Source of the DNA: Halomonas sp. LR3S48
GTDB lineage: Bacteria > Pseudomonadota > Gammaproteobacteria > Pseudomonadales > Halomonadaceae
Direction of reading: 5' to 3'
DNA length: 64,000 nucleotides
Assembly: GCF_025725665.1 (NCBI RefSeq)
Contig: NZ_CP107009.1
Location: 3,534,001-3,598,000 of the forward strand
Below are positions 37,180 to 46,058 of the stretch, one piece after another. The stretch's first letter is position 1; the number at the start of each line of letters is the position of its first letter. Under the pieces are notes generated by a model. It did not search any database and had not been told where the DNA came from. It saw only the letters and a list, made by a program, of their open reading frames with translations. Made by a program: the position numbers and the translations under genes.

Positions 37180-38600
37180 GGTCACGCTTCCCCCGCCCGC
37201 CCTTCTCGCACCTGGGCGTCAAGCTGTTTGCCATCATCCTGTCGGTCAACGTGGTGATCGCCGGACTGGTGTTCCTGTCGGTCTCGCGCAGCCTCGATCG
37301 CGGTTTCCTCGAGTACCTCGAGACCACCCAGGCCAACCGCGCCGAGACGCTGGCCGAAGGGCTGGGTCAGGAGTGGGCGCGCCGCGACGGCTGGCAGTGG
37401 CTGCGCAATTCGCCACCGGCCTGGGAGCGGCTGGTCCGCCAGCAGCTGTGGCCCGGCGAACGGCCGCCCCACGGCATCGAGCGCCGCCTGGGCGACGCCC
37501 GCGACTTCGTGCTGCACGATGCCGAAGGCCTGCCGGTGATCGGCCTGCCCCCGGACGACCGTGAAATGGCCGCCGAGCTGCACTGGCTGCCCATCGAGTA
37601 TCAGGGCCAGCGCGTCGGCACCCTCGGCTACCGCCCACCGCAGCAACTGATGGCTCGCATGGACCGCATTTTCCTGTCCCGCCAGCAGCGCAACCTGGGC
37701 ATCATCGTCGCCGCCCTGGGCCTGGCCTCGCTGCTGCTGGCCGGGGGCCTGGCCTGGTGGCTGGGGCGGCGCACGCGAAGCATGGCACTCGCCACTCGCA
37801 GCCTGATCGAAGGCGACTACAGTGCCAGGCTGTCGGAGCGCGGCCGCGACGAGCTCTCGCGCCTGGCGCGCGACTTCAACATGCTGGCCGCCACCCTGGA
37901 GGCCAGCCGCGAGGCCCGCAATCGTTGGGTTTCCGACATCGCCCATGAGCTGCGCACGCCGCTGGCGGTGCTGCGCGGCGAGATCGAGGCCATGCAGGAC
38001 GGCATTCGTCCGCTCAACCAGGATAATCTGCACTCTCTCTCGCAGGAGGTGGGTCAGCTCGAGCGCCTGGTGGCCGACCTGCGCCTGCTCTCCCAGAGCG
38101 ATGCCGGAGCGCTCGAGGTACAGCTTGCGCCGCTCGACCTGGCAGCGAGCCTCACCTCACGCCTCGAGGAAGCCGTCGGCTGGCTCGATGACTGCGGCAT
38201 GGCCCTTTCCACCTCGATACCGGGACCGGCCTGGATCCGCGGCGATGCCAGGCGCCTGCGCCAGCTATGGACCAACCTGCTCGACAACAGCTGCGCCTAC
38301 ACCGCCTCGCCGGGGCTGCTCGAGGTCCGCCTGGTCCAGGAATCGAACCGGGTACGTGTGATCTGGCAGGACAGCCCGCCGGGTGTGCCCGAAACCGCGC
38401 TTGGCCGGCTCACCGAACGGCTCTACCGGGTCGAGGGCTCGCGCAGTCGCGCCAGCGGCGGCAGCGGTCTGGGTCTCTCCATCGCGAGTGCCCTGGTCAA
38501 GAGTCACGGCGGCACCATGCAAGCCTCCCACTCCCCCCTGGGTGGGTTATGCTGGACCCTCGAGTTTCCGGCCCTGGATGCCGAAGAACGGACCCCATGA
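37176..38600 (+). CDS. baeS: Sensor histidine kinase, BaeS-like
   Basis: A 474-residue membrane kinase. Two membrane helices (LFAIILSVNVVIAGLVFLSV near residue 15 and GIIVAALGLASLLLAGGLAWWL near 170) flank a periplasmic sensor domain; HAMP, the phosphorylated His257 in SDIAHELRTPLAV, and an ATPase domain with DNSCAYTA, the G1 box and ASGGSGLGLSI follow. The ATG at 37176 overlaps the stop of the RND gene (ATGA), an arrangement that couples kinase synthesis directly to pump synthesis. BaeS in Escherichia coli senses envelope stress and drives mdtABC and spy. The symbol is by analogy. Confidence 0.85.
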   Translation: MRSRFPRPPFSHLGVKLFAIILSVNVVIAGLVFLSVSRSLDRGFLEYLETTQANRAETLAEGLGQEWARRDGWQWLRNSPPAWERLVRQQLWPGERPPHGIERRLGDARDFVLHDAEGLPVIGLPPDDREMAAELHWLPIEYQGQRVGTLGYRPPQQLMARMDRIFLSRQQRNLGIIVAALGLASLLLAGGLAWWLGRRTRSMALATRSLIEGDYSARLSERGRDELSRLARDFNMLAATLEASREARNRWVSDIAHELRTPLAVLRGEIEAMQDGIRPLNQDNLHSLSQEVGQLERLVADLRLLSQSDAGALEVQLAPLDLAASLTSRLEEAVGWLDDCGMALSTSIPGPAWIRGDARRLRQLWTNLLDNSCAYTASPGLLEVRLVQESNRVRVIWQDSPPGVPETALGRLTERLYRVEGSRSRASGGSGLGLSIASALVKSHGGTMQASHSPLGGLCWTLEFPALDAEERTP

Positions 38601-38612
38601 GGAAAGGCGCCC

Positions 38613-39332
38613 ATGCAAGATTCCGAAGCCCCACGCGACACCCTGCTGATCGTCGAGGACGAACCCAAGATCGCGCGCCTGGTCGCCGACTACCTCGAGG
38701 GCAGCGGCTTCGCCACCCAGCATATCGACCACGGCGATCAGGTACTGCCCTGGCTGCAGAAGCAGCACGTCGACGAGCAACTACCGTCGCTGGTGCTGCT
38801 CGACCTGATGTTGCCCGGCATCGACGGGCTCACCCTGTGCCGGGAGATTCGCCAGCGCTGGCCGGGCGTGGCGATCATCATGCTCACCGCACGGGTCGAG
38901 GAAGTGGACCGCCTGCTGGGTCTCGAACTCGGCGCCGACGACTACATCTGTAAACCGTTCAGCCCACGCGAGGTGGTGGCCCGGGTCAAGGCGGTGCTGC
39001 GGCGCAGCCAGGCGCTGCGCGACCCCACCTCGGTCAATGGCAGCCAGCTCGCTCTCGACGACGAGGGCTGGCGGGCGCTGGCCGACGGGCAGGACCTCGG
39101 CCTCACCGCGGTGGAATACCAGTTGCTCAAGGTGATGATGCAGGCTCCCGGTCGCATCTTTACCCGCGACCAGCTGATGGATCGCATGTATCGCGACCAC
39201 CGCATCGTCTCCGAGCGCACCGTCGATAGCCACGTCAAGAAACTCAGACGCAAGATCGCCGACGTCTGGCCCGAACGCGAGATCATCCGTTCTGTCTATG
39301 GGGTGGGGTACAAGTACCAACCCGAAGAGTGA
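38613..39332 (+). CDS. baeR: OmpR-type response regulator, BaeR-like
   Basis: A 239-residue response regulator. The receiver carries the acidic pocket IVEDEPKI, the phosphorylated Asp64 in VLLDLMLPGIDG and the Lys in CKPFSPREVVARV. The OmpR winged-helix output domain (LTAVEYQLLKVMMQAPGRIFTRDQLMDRMY, SERTVDSHVKKLRRKI) occupies the second half. It is 12 bp after the kinase gene and is its partner. It likely activates its own operon and the Spy-like gene downstream. Confidence 0.88.
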   Translation: MQDSEAPRDTLLIVEDEPKIARLVADYLEGSGFATQHIDHGDQVLPWLQKQHVDEQLPSLVLLDLMLPGIDGLTLCREIRQRWPGVAIIMLTARVEEVDRLLGLELGADDYICKPFSPREVVARVKAVLRRSQALRDPTSVNGSQLALDDEGWRALADGQDLGLTAVEYQLLKVMMQAPGRIFTRDQLMDRMYRDHRIVSERTVDSHVKKLRRKIADVWPEREIIRSVYGVGYKYQPEE

Positions 39333-39418
39333 CCTCGCTTCTTTCACGATTGCTGCAAGTTGGTTGCACAGGGGCGTACGACACTGCAAGCATCAACCCA
39401 ACGCCAAGGAGTGCCCCC

Positions 39419-40063
39419 ATGAATTTAAACCTCAACCGCAACCTGCTGATTCCCGCCCTGCTCGCCGTGGCCATCGCACCCATGTCGCTGGCGGCCGTCG
39501 CCGCCCCGACCAAGAGCGATGGCGGCTGGCACGAGCAGCGCCATGAGCGCTTCGAAGAGCGCCGCCAGGCCATGTTCGAGCGCGCCGGCCTCGACGAGGA
39601 GACCCGCAACGCCTTGGAAGAGGCCCACGACGAGCATCACCAGGCCCTGCGCGAACTACACGAACAGCACCGCGAGCGCATGGACGAGATCCTCGACGAG
39701 GAGCAGCGCGAAGCCCTGCTCGAGGCCAAGCGCGAGATGCGCCAGGAAATGCACGGTGTGCGTCATCAGGACATGCAGGAGCGTCTGACCACCCTGGTCG
39801 ACAGCTGGGAGCTCTCCGACGAGGAGCGCGAGCGCCTGACCGAGCTGCGCGAATCCCTGTATGCCGACATGCAGGCCCTGCGCGGGCAGCAGTTCGACTC
39901 CCGCGAGGAGCGCCGCGAGGCGTGGCAGTCGCTGCGCGACGAGCATCGGGAGGCCCTCGGCGAGGTGCTGACCGAGGAGCAGATGGCCGCCCTCGAGGCC
40001 TTCATGCAGCCCCGCCACACCAGGGGGCATGGCGGGCATCACGGAGCGCACCACCGCGGTTGA
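39419..40063 (+). CDS. Spy/CpxP-like periplasmic protein
   Basis: A 214-residue protein with a Sec signal (ALLAVAIAPMSLAAVAA) and a mature part made almost wholly of charged, His- and Glu-rich helices. Paired segments DEEQREALLEAKREMRQEM and TEEQMAALEAFMQPRH recall the LTxxQ helices of Spy and CpxP; the C-terminus GHGGHHGAHHRG is His-rich and may bind metal. Spy is a classical BaeR target in Escherichia coli, and this gene directly follows a BaeSR-like pair, so a periplasmic chaperone or stress-sensing role is likely. A long hairpin terminator follows. Confidence 0.75.
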   Translation: MNLNLNRNLLIPALLAVAIAPMSLAAVAAPTKSDGGWHEQRHERFEERRQAMFERAGLDEETRNALEEAHDEHHQALRELHEQHRERMDEILDEEQREALLEAKREMRQEMHGVRHQDMQERLTTLVDSWELSDEERERLTELRESLYADMQALRGQQFDSREERREAWQSLRDEHREALGEVLTEEQMAALEAFMQPRHTRGHGGHHGAHHRG

Positions 40064-40082
40064 TCCTGCGCACCTCGTGACG

Positions 40083-40115
40083 GCATCGGGTCCGGCATTG
40101 TGCCGGGCCCGATGC
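40083..40115. terminator. Bidirectional terminator between the Spy-like and TRAP genes
   Basis: GCATCGGGTCCGGCA pairs with TGCCGGGCCCGATGC (15 bp with one G-U pair) around a TTG loop, in the 93-bp gap between two convergent genes. The plus strand continues GTTTCGTC. Confidence 0.75.
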
Positions 40116-40156
40116 GTTTCGTCGCCACTCAATCTCTCGCCTCAGTTGTTCTGGCC

Positions 40157-41476
40157 TCAGTTGTAAAGTACTCCCGGCAGCCAGAACACGATGCCCGGCA
40201 CCATGTAGAGAATGAACATGGCCACGAACACCATCAGCAGGAACGGCGCGATACCGATGAAGATGTCGCCCAACTGTATGCTCTTGGGTGCGATGCCCTT
40301 GAGGTAGAAGGCCGACATCGCCATGGGCGGCGTGAGGAACGAGGTCTGGATGTTGAGCGCCACCAGCACGCCGAAGAACAGCGGGTCGATGCCGAACATA
40401 TGCAGTAACGGCAGGAAGATCGGCACGAAGATGATGATGATCTCGGTCCACTCCAGCGGCCAGCCGAGCAGGAAGATCATCAGTTGAGCCAGCAGCAGGA
40501 ACTGCAACGGCGTCAGCGACAGCCCGCTGATCCAGTGCTCGATCAGCGAGTGGCCGTCGAGCAGCGAGAACACCGAGGAGAAGATCCACGAACCGACGAA
40601 CAGCCAGCACACCATCGCACTGGTACGCGCGGTGAGGAAGACCGCCTCCTTGAGCCGCTGCCAGGTCATCTGCCGGTAGGCTGCCGCCAGTATCATGGCA
40701 CCCAGCGCGCCGATACCGGCCGCCTCGTGAGGCGTGGCCAGGCCGAACAGGATGGCACCGAGCACCGCCATGATCAGCACGAACAGCGGCACGAACGAGG
40801 TCAACAGCCCCCAGTAGACTTCGCCGAGCGGCACGTCGAGCTTCTCCGCCGACAGCTTGGGCGCGACCTTCGGATTGACCATCGCCCGCCCCATCACGTA
40901 GAGAATGTAGAGCCCGGCCAAGAGGAGTCCCGGTATCAGCGCCGCCGCATACAGGCGTACCACCGAGACGCCCGCCATCGCGCCGTAGAGGATCAGCATG
41001 ATGCTCGGCGGGATCAGGATGCCGAGACAGCCCCCGGCGCATATCACCCCGCTCGACAGGCGCTTGTCGTAGCCGGCGTTGAGCATTGCCGGCAGCGCCA
41101 GCAGTCCCATCAGGGTCACCACCGCGCCGACGATGCCGGTGGCGGTGGCGAATAGCGCACAGGTGATCAGGCTGGCCACGGCGAGCGAGGCCGGCATGCC
41201 ACGCGCGGCGAGCTGCAGGCTGCCGAACAACCGATCGAGAATGTTGGCTCGCTCGACCATGTAGCCCATGAACAGGAACAGTGGCACCGCGATCAGCACG
41301 TCATTGGACATGACGCCGTAGGCCCGCTGCACCAGCAGCGGGAAGATGATATCGCCGATGGCGAAGTAGCCGAAGCCGATCCCCATGGCGATCAGCGTAA
41401 AGGCGATGGGGAAGCCGAGCATGATCAAGATGACCAGCATGCCCAGCATCAGGATTCCGATTTCCGGCTCGCTCAT
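40157..41476 (-). CDS. dctM: TRAP transporter large permease (DctM)
   Basis: A 439-residue membrane protein with about twelve helices, starting at the ATG at 41476 (MSEPEIGILMLGMLVILIML) that overlaps the stop of the small-permease gene (ATGA). Typical DctM text includes GYMVERANILDRLFGSL, PPSIMLILYGAMAGVSVVRLYAAALIPG and LLGWPLEWTEIIIIFVPIFLPL. It forms the sodium-driven transport unit with DctQ. The system belongs to the larger DctM class often linked with 2-oxoacid or aromatic acid uptake, but the substrate cannot be read here. Confidence 0.9.
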   Translation of the reverse strand: MSEPEIGILMLGMLVILIMLGFPIAFTLIAMGIGFGYFAIGDIIFPLLVQRAYGVMSNDVLIAVPLFLFMGYMVERANILDRLFGSLQLAARGMPASLAVASLITCALFATATGIVGAVVTLMGLLALPAMLNAGYDKRLSSGVICAGGCLGILIPPSIMLILYGAMAGVSVVRLYAAALIPGLLLAGLYILYVMGRAMVNPKVAPKLSAEKLDVPLGEVYWGLLTSFVPLFVLIMAVLGAILFGLATPHEAAGIGALGAMILAAAYRQMTWQRLKEAVFLTARTSAMVCWLFVGSWIFSSVFSLLDGHSLIEHWISGLSLTPLQFLLLAQLMIFLLGWPLEWTEIIIIFVPIFLPLLHMFGIDPLFFGVLVALNIQTSFLTPPMAMSAFYLKGIAPKSIQLGDIFIGIAPFLLMVFVAMFILYMVPGIVFWLPGVLYN

Positions 41477-42069
41477 GGCTGCTTGTCTCCTGGCTCCTGC
41501 TGGGCGGCCTTGATCTCGGCCTCCTTGTTGTCGGGGATCTCGATCTCCTCGACGTCTTCCAGCCGTCGCGGCCACTTGCCGTGCTTGAGGCACAGGAAGC
41601 AACGCGCCACCTCTGCCAGTCCCTGAATTGCCAGAAAGGAAGCACAGGCGGGTATCACGAACTTGTAGGGCCAGATGGGCGGGCCACCCGGGGTGAAGGA
41701 GCTGTGCTCGTTCTGGCGGAACGAGACGGCAAAGAAATCCCAACCACTCCACACCAGCGCCAGGATGCCGGGATAGAAGAACAGCAGGTAGAGCGCCAGC
41801 TCGATCCCCGCCTGCACACGGGCGGGGAAGTAGCGCGACACCACGTCGGCGCGCACGTGAGCGTTGTGGGCCAGTGCATAGGCCCCGCTCATCATGAACA
41901 GCGTGCCGTAGAGCATGTAGCTGGTGTCATAGGCCCAGGTGGTCGGCGACCTGAGGGCATAGCGCATGAAGACCTCATAGCTCACCACGAAGGTCAGGAT
42001 CAGGATCGCCCAGGCGAAGGCCTTGCCCACCCACGTGCTGAGATGGTCGATGAAGAACACGAAACGCAT
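41473..42069 (-). CDS. dctQ: TRAP transporter small permease (DctQ)
   Basis: A 198-residue protein with four membrane helices and the DctQ motif FVVSYEVFMRYALRSPTTWAYD, then LAHNAHVRADVV. I start at the ATG at 42069; a GTG two codons upstream, six bases after GGGAGG, is equally plausible. Its acidic tail (EDVEEIEIPDNKEAEI) is longer than usual. The gene overlaps dctM, and two hairpins lie between it and dctP. Confidence 0.85.
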   Translation of the reverse strand: MRFVFFIDHLSTWVGKAFAWAILILTFVVSYEVFMRYALRSPTTWAYDTSYMLYGTLFMMSGAYALAHNAHVRADVVSRYFPARVQAGIELALYLLFFYPGILALVWSGWDFFAVSFRQNEHSSFTPGGPPIWPYKFVIPACASFLAIQGLAEVARCFLCLKHGKWPRRLEDVEEIEIPDNKEAEIKAAQQEPGDKQP

Positions 42070-42084
42070 GATCACCTCTCACCT

Positions 42085-42112
42085 CCCTGCGCCACCCGCC
42101 GGGGGCGCAGGG
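42085..42112 (-). repeat. Hairpin directly upstream of dctQ
   Basis: CCCTGCGCC and GGCGCAGGG form a perfect 9-bp stem with a 10-base loop, immediately before the dctQ ribosome site. With the hairpin at 42159-42179 it may lower read-through or translation of the permeases relative to the binding protein. Confidence 0.5.
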
Positions 42113-42158
42113 ATGGACACGAAACCCGGCAGCATCCTGCACCGGGGCAACATGGTTG

Positions 42159-42179
42159 GCCGGGCCCGGCAGGCCCGGC
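42159..42179 (-). terminator. GC-rich hairpin directly after dctP
   Basis: GCCGGGCC and GGCCCGGC pair (8 bp, 5-base loop) just past the dctP stop at 42183. It has no T-run and is probably a partial terminator or a 3' stabiliser of the binding-protein message. Confidence 0.5.
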
Positions 42180-42182
42180 GGC

Positions 42183-43394
42183 TCACAGGATGGTGGAGGT
42201 GTCGGTCGGCTCCTTGCCGAAGAAGTGGCGGTACGCCGGCGTCTTGGGTGTCGTGCCTTCGAGGTGCCAGCCGACCACGCGCTCGCAGTACTCGCGCTGA
42301 TGATCGATGACCTTCTTGAAGAAGGGATCCTGGGATTCGGCCTCGATCACCGTGTTCCACGCATCGAGCTGGGCCTGGAGCACCGAGTCGGGGGTGATGT
42401 AGGTCTGCACCCCTTGTTGCTCGCGCATGGCCTGCAGGTCGCGTGGATAGCGCTCCATGGCCTTCCAGTACATTTCCGACGACGCGGCCTTGGCGGCGTA
42501 CTGCAGGATTGCCTGGAACTCCTCCGGCAGGCTGTCGTGCTTGTTCTTGTTGTAGATGATCTCGAAGGATTCACAGTCCTGATGATAGCTGCGCAGCATC
42601 CAGGTCTTGCTGACGTCGGGGAAGCCGAGCAGGCGGTCCGAGGAGGGATTGTTGAACTCGGCGCCGTCGAGCAAGCCGCGATCCATGGCCGGTACGATGT
42701 CGCCACCTCCCATGATGGTCACCGCAGCGCCGAATTCGCGCATCAGGTCGGCCGCCAGGCCCACGGTGCGATACTTGAGCCCTTGCAGATCCTCTGCGCC
42801 CCTGATGGGCTCCTTGAACCAGCCCAGCGCCTGGGTGGGCATGGGACCGGTGAGATAGCCGACCAGCGGCAGTTCGAGCATCTCGAGCAGTTCCGTGTAC
42901 AGCTCCATGCCACCGCCGGTCCAGTACCAGGCGAGGAACTGGTTGGCATCCCAGCCGAAGGGCGGCGGTGTGCCGAACAGTGAGTAGGCCTTGTGCTTGC
43001 CGTACCAGTAGGCACAGACCCCGTGCCCACCGTCGAGCGCCCCGGAGATCACCGCGTCCTGCAGCTGTAGCGCGCCCACTACGGCACCAGCCGGCAGCAG
43101 GTTCAGGCGCAGCCGGCCGCCTGACATCTCGTTGACGATGCGCACGTAATCGGCGGCGAACTCGTGGAAGATGTCCTGGTTGGGCCAGGTACTCTGGAAG
43201 CGCAGCGTGGTGGTCTGGGCCACGGCGATGCTGGGAAAGCCCACCGCGGCGGCGGCACCCGCACCCACCGCGGCTGCCGAACCGGTGAGGAAACGGCGAC
43301 GCGACGTGTTGGTGGACTGGCTGTTGGCGGACTGGCTGTCGCTGGCGGTTTGCCCGTCGGCCTGGGCCTTGGGCATTTTCTTGTCATGAACCAT
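42183..43394 (-). CDS. dctP: TRAP transporter substrate-binding protein (DctP, TakP-like)
   Basis: A 403-residue binding protein with a long Tat signal: the twin-arginine motif TSRRRFLTGSAAAVGAG precedes a hydrophobic stretch and AVAQTT cleavage region. The mature part (LRFQSTWPNQDIFHEFAADYVRIVNEMSGGRLRL, LKYRTVGLAADLMREFGA) matches the group of 2-oxoacid, mannitol or chloroaromatic TRAP proteins. It starts at the ATG at 43394 with GGAG at good spacing. It heads the operon dctP-dctQ-dctM. Proteins of this group are often dimeric and bind carboxylates through an Arg and a cation; the exact ligand is open. Confidence 0.86.
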   Translation of the reverse strand: MVHDKKMPKAQADGQTASDSQSANSQSTNTSRRRFLTGSAAAVGAGAAAAVGFPSIAVAQTTTLRFQSTWPNQDIFHEFAADYVRIVNEMSGGRLRLNLLPAGAVVGALQLQDAVISGALDGGHGVCAYWYGKHKAYSLFGTPPPFGWDANQFLAWYWTGGGMELYTELLEMLELPLVGYLTGPMPTQALGWFKEPIRGAEDLQGLKYRTVGLAADLMREFGAAVTIMGGGDIVPAMDRGLLDGAEFNNPSSDRLLGFPDVSKTWMLRSYHQDCESFEIIYNKNKHDSLPEEFQAILQYAAKAASSEMYWKAMERYPRDLQAMREQQGVQTYITPDSVLQAQLDAWNTVIEAESQDPFFKKVIDHQREYCERVVGWHLEGTTPKTPAYRHFFGKEPTDTSTIL

Positions 43395-43873
43395 CGGATA
43401 CTCCAGAAACTATTGTCGTTGTACTTCTGGCTGCGCGAACCGACACAGGCCGATCACGCAGTCGTCCCGAAAGCCTCCATGCCAGTGCTGGCACAGCGTG
43501 TTCCCTTCCCTTAGGCGAAGTCGGTTATATCAGGTATAGCTGGGGTAACTGGAGGCGCAAGCATCGTTTCCTATGTTCCATTAACGTTCTTGCCGAATCT
43601 GTTAACGCAGGGTTGAAGGGTGGGAGCAAAGCGCGTATTTTACTTGAACGTTCATTCAAAAAAACAAAGAACGACTTCCCGCCGGAGTCGTCAGTCCTGA
43701 CGCCATCCCAGACACACGTGGCTTCCGCATCCTCATGGCCGTGATTGGCTACGTCAGGTCTGAAACATTGGGCAATCTTCAGGCGTGCTTTCGATTGTGA
43801 GGAACAATCCTCAGCGCGTCTCGGCAGGGAATCGGCGGGAAGGGCCATTCACCCCTGAAAGGAGTTCGCCTGC
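43395..43873. other. Divergent intergenic region between dctP and betT
   Basis: About 480 bp with no credible gene. It is locally AT-rich around 43500-43680, contains a BetI-like palindrome at 43645-43654, and must hold promoters for both divergent units. A run of seven A follows the palindrome at about 43658-43664. Confidence 0.5.
43644..43659. promoter_or_regulatory. Putative BetI operator
   Basis: The perfect 10-bp palindrome TGAACGTTCA sits within ACTTGAACGTTCATTCAA. It resembles the known BetI site, whose core I recall as TTGAACGTTCAA. It lies about 220 bp upstream of betT. BetI is a choline-sensing TetR repressor that is normally encoded with betBA; it is not in the window. Confidence 0.6.
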
Positions 43874-45922
43874 ATGGCGCGTAACCTACCCCTTACCGAA
43901 CGACGCGACCGGCTCAACCCCGTGGTGTTCCACGGCTCGGTGGCTGGCATCCTGGTGTTTCTCATTCTCACCATGACCTTCACCGAAGAGGCTGGCGCCT
44001 TCTTCGACGCCGGCCTGGCCTGGGTCAGCGCAACTTTCGGCTGGTACTACATGCTCGCCGTGGTGGCCTATCTCGTCTTCGTCATCGCCATCGGCATGTC
44101 GCGGTTCGGCCGCATCCGCCTCGGCCCCGACCATTCGCGGCCGGAGTTCTCGACGCTGTCCTGGGCGGCGATGCTGTTCGCCGCCGGCATCGGCATCGAC
44201 CTGCTGTTCTTCAGCGTCGCCGAACCAGTGGCCCATTATTTGGCGCCGCCGGACATGGTGCCCGAAAGCCAGGAGGCGATGCGCGCTGCCGTGGTGCAGA
44301 CCTTCATGCACTGGGGGCTCTCCGGCTGGGGGCTCTACGTGCTGATGGGCATGGCGTTGGCCTACTTCAGCTATCGCCACCGCCTGCCGCTGGCCATTCG
44401 CAGCGCGCTCTATCCGCTGCTCGGCAAGCGCATCCACGGCCCCATCGGTAACGCGGTGGACATCACCGCGGTGATCTCCACCGTGTTCGGTATCGCTACC
44501 AGCCTCGGCATTGGTGTGATGCAGCTCAACTACGGGCTAGCCTACATGTTCGACGTGCCCGAGAGCCTCTCGGTGCAGGTCATCCTGATCATGCTGGTGG
44601 TGGTGCTTGCCACCATCTCGGTGGTCAGCGGGGTGGAGAAGGGCATTCGCCGGCTGTCGGAGTTCAACATGCTGCTGGCGCTGGCCTTGCTGCTGTTCGT
44701 GCTGTTCCAAGGTCACACCCTGAAGCTGCTCGACATGGTGGTGAACAACGCTGGCGATTATTTTTCCAGCTTCGTCGCCAAGAGCTTCGATACCTACGCC
44801 TTCGCCGGCGACGAGGCCAACGAGTGGAAGATGTGGTGGACGATCTTCTTCTGGGGCTGGTGGATCGCCTGGACGCCGTTCGTCGGCCTGTTCCTGGCCC
44901 GCATCTCACGCGGACGCACCATACGCCAGTTCGTCGCCGGGGCGCTGGGCATTCCGCTGGCATTCATGATGGTGTGGATGTCGGTATTCGGTAATAGCGG
45001 CATCGAGCTGGTGGCCAACCAGGGTATTGTCGAGCTCGGCGAGCAGGCGCTGAACACGCCGCAGACCACCATGTACACGCTGCTCGAGTACTATCCGTGG
45101 GTCGGCGTCACCGCCGCCGTGGTCACCGTGCTGGGTATCGTGTTCTTCATCACCTCGGCGGATTCCGGCGCGCTGGTGCTGGCGAACTTCACCTCGATCC
45201 TGTCGGACGTCAATCATGACGCGCCGATCAAGCTGCGCATCTTCTGGTCGGTAATGATCGGCCTGGTCACCGTAGCGCTGCTGATGGCGGGTGGCCTGGC
45301 GGCGCTGCAGAGCGCGGTGGTCATTACCGCCCTGCCCTTCTCGCTGGTGATATTCGCCATCATGCTCGGCATGTACAAGGCGCTCAAGCTGGAGGGCAGC
45401 AAGGCCGAGGCGCGTCGTCGCATCGCCGGCACCGCACCGGGCGGCGACTGGCGCGAGCGCCTCGACCGCGCCTTGGACATCTCCAACCGGGCGGGTGCCG
45501 AGGCTACCATCGAGCACGCCATTCGCCCGGCGCTGACCCAGTTCGCCCAGGAACTGGAGAGCCGTGGCCAGGAGGCCAACGTGACCGAGGAGCAGCTCGA
45601 GGGTGAATCGCTAGCCTGTCTGACCCTGCAGGTGGACCTGGAGAATGCGGCGAGCTTCGTCTACCAGGTATGCCCGCACCGCATGCGCACGCCGAGCTTC
45701 CTGCCGGCGGACGACGACTATTATGTGCGACTCGACGTCTACCTGGCCGAAGGCGGTCAGGAGAAGGACCTCAACGGCTTCACCCGTGGCCAGGTGATCG
45801 CCGACGTGCTCTCGGAGTACGAGCGCCACCTGCACTTCCTGGCCCTGGCCGGCCAGGGCGGCAACGTGCAGGCCATGCCGGGCGCGGTGGGCGAACCCCC
45901 GGCGGATGCCAGCCCGGCCTGA
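43874..45922 (+). CDS. betT: BCCT-family choline transporter BetT
   Basis: A 682-residue betaine/choline/carnitine carrier with twelve predicted helices and a long hydrophilic C-terminal domain (about residues 500-682), the mark of the BetT subgroup. The family motif is visible as FWGWWIAWTPFVGLFLARISRGRTIRQF, and AAGIGIDLLFFSVAEPVAHY is typical of choline-specific members. It takes up choline for conversion to glycine betaine under salt stress; the C-terminal domain senses osmotic strength. The ATG at 43874 has AAAGGAG ten bases upstream. A BetI-like palindrome lies upstream and a strong terminator follows. Confidence 0.9.
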   Translation: MARNLPLTERRDRLNPVVFHGSVAGILVFLILTMTFTEEAGAFFDAGLAWVSATFGWYYMLAVVAYLVFVIAIGMSRFGRIRLGPDHSRPEFSTLSWAAMLFAAGIGIDLLFFSVAEPVAHYLAPPDMVPESQEAMRAAVVQTFMHWGLSGWGLYVLMGMALAYFSYRHRLPLAIRSALYPLLGKRIHGPIGNAVDITAVISTVFGIATSLGIGVMQLNYGLAYMFDVPESLSVQVILIMLVVVLATISVVSGVEKGIRRLSEFNMLLALALLLFVLFQGHTLKLLDMVVNNAGDYFSSFVAKSFDTYAFAGDEANEWKMWWTIFFWGWWIAWTPFVGLFLARISRGRTIRQFVAGALGIPLAFMMVWMSVFGNSGIELVANQGIVELGEQALNTPQTTMYTLLEYYPWVGVTAAVVTVLGIVFFITSADSGALVLANFTSILSDVNHDAPIKLRIFWSVMIGLVTVALLMAGGLAALQSAVVITALPFSLVIFAIMLGMYKALKLEGSKAEARRRIAGTAPGGDWRERLDRALDISNRAGAEATIEHAIRPALTQFAQELESRGQEANVTEEQLEGESLACLTLQVDLENAASFVYQVCPHRMRTPSFLPADDDYYVRLDVYLAEGGQEKDLNGFTRGQVIADVLSEYERHLHFLALAGQGGNVQAMPGAVGEPPADASPA

Positions 45923-45943
45923 TCCGCTCTCTTGCTCCGCTCG

Positions 45944-45973
45944 CGGCGGCACCCTTCGGGTGTCGCCGTTTTT
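45944..45973 (+). terminator. Rho-independent terminator of betT
   Basis: CGGCGGCACCC and GGGTGTCGCCG form an 11-bp stem (one G-U pair) with a TTC loop, followed by five T. It lies 22 bp after the betT stop. Confidence 0.88.
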
Positions 45974-46019
45974 CTTGCTCATCGACCTTGGCCGGCTTGT
46001 GGCAACGCAATATGCAGGA

Positions 46020-46035
46020 GTAACGTTAGCGTTAC
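46020..46035. promoter_or_regulatory. Small palindrome upstream of the SulP gene
   Basis: GTAACG and CGTTAC flank a 4-base centre, 24-39 bp before the start codon of the SulP transporter. It could be an operator, but no regulator is known for it. Confidence 0.35.
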
Positions 46036-46058
46036 CTTGCACCTCTTCCGGTACCGCC

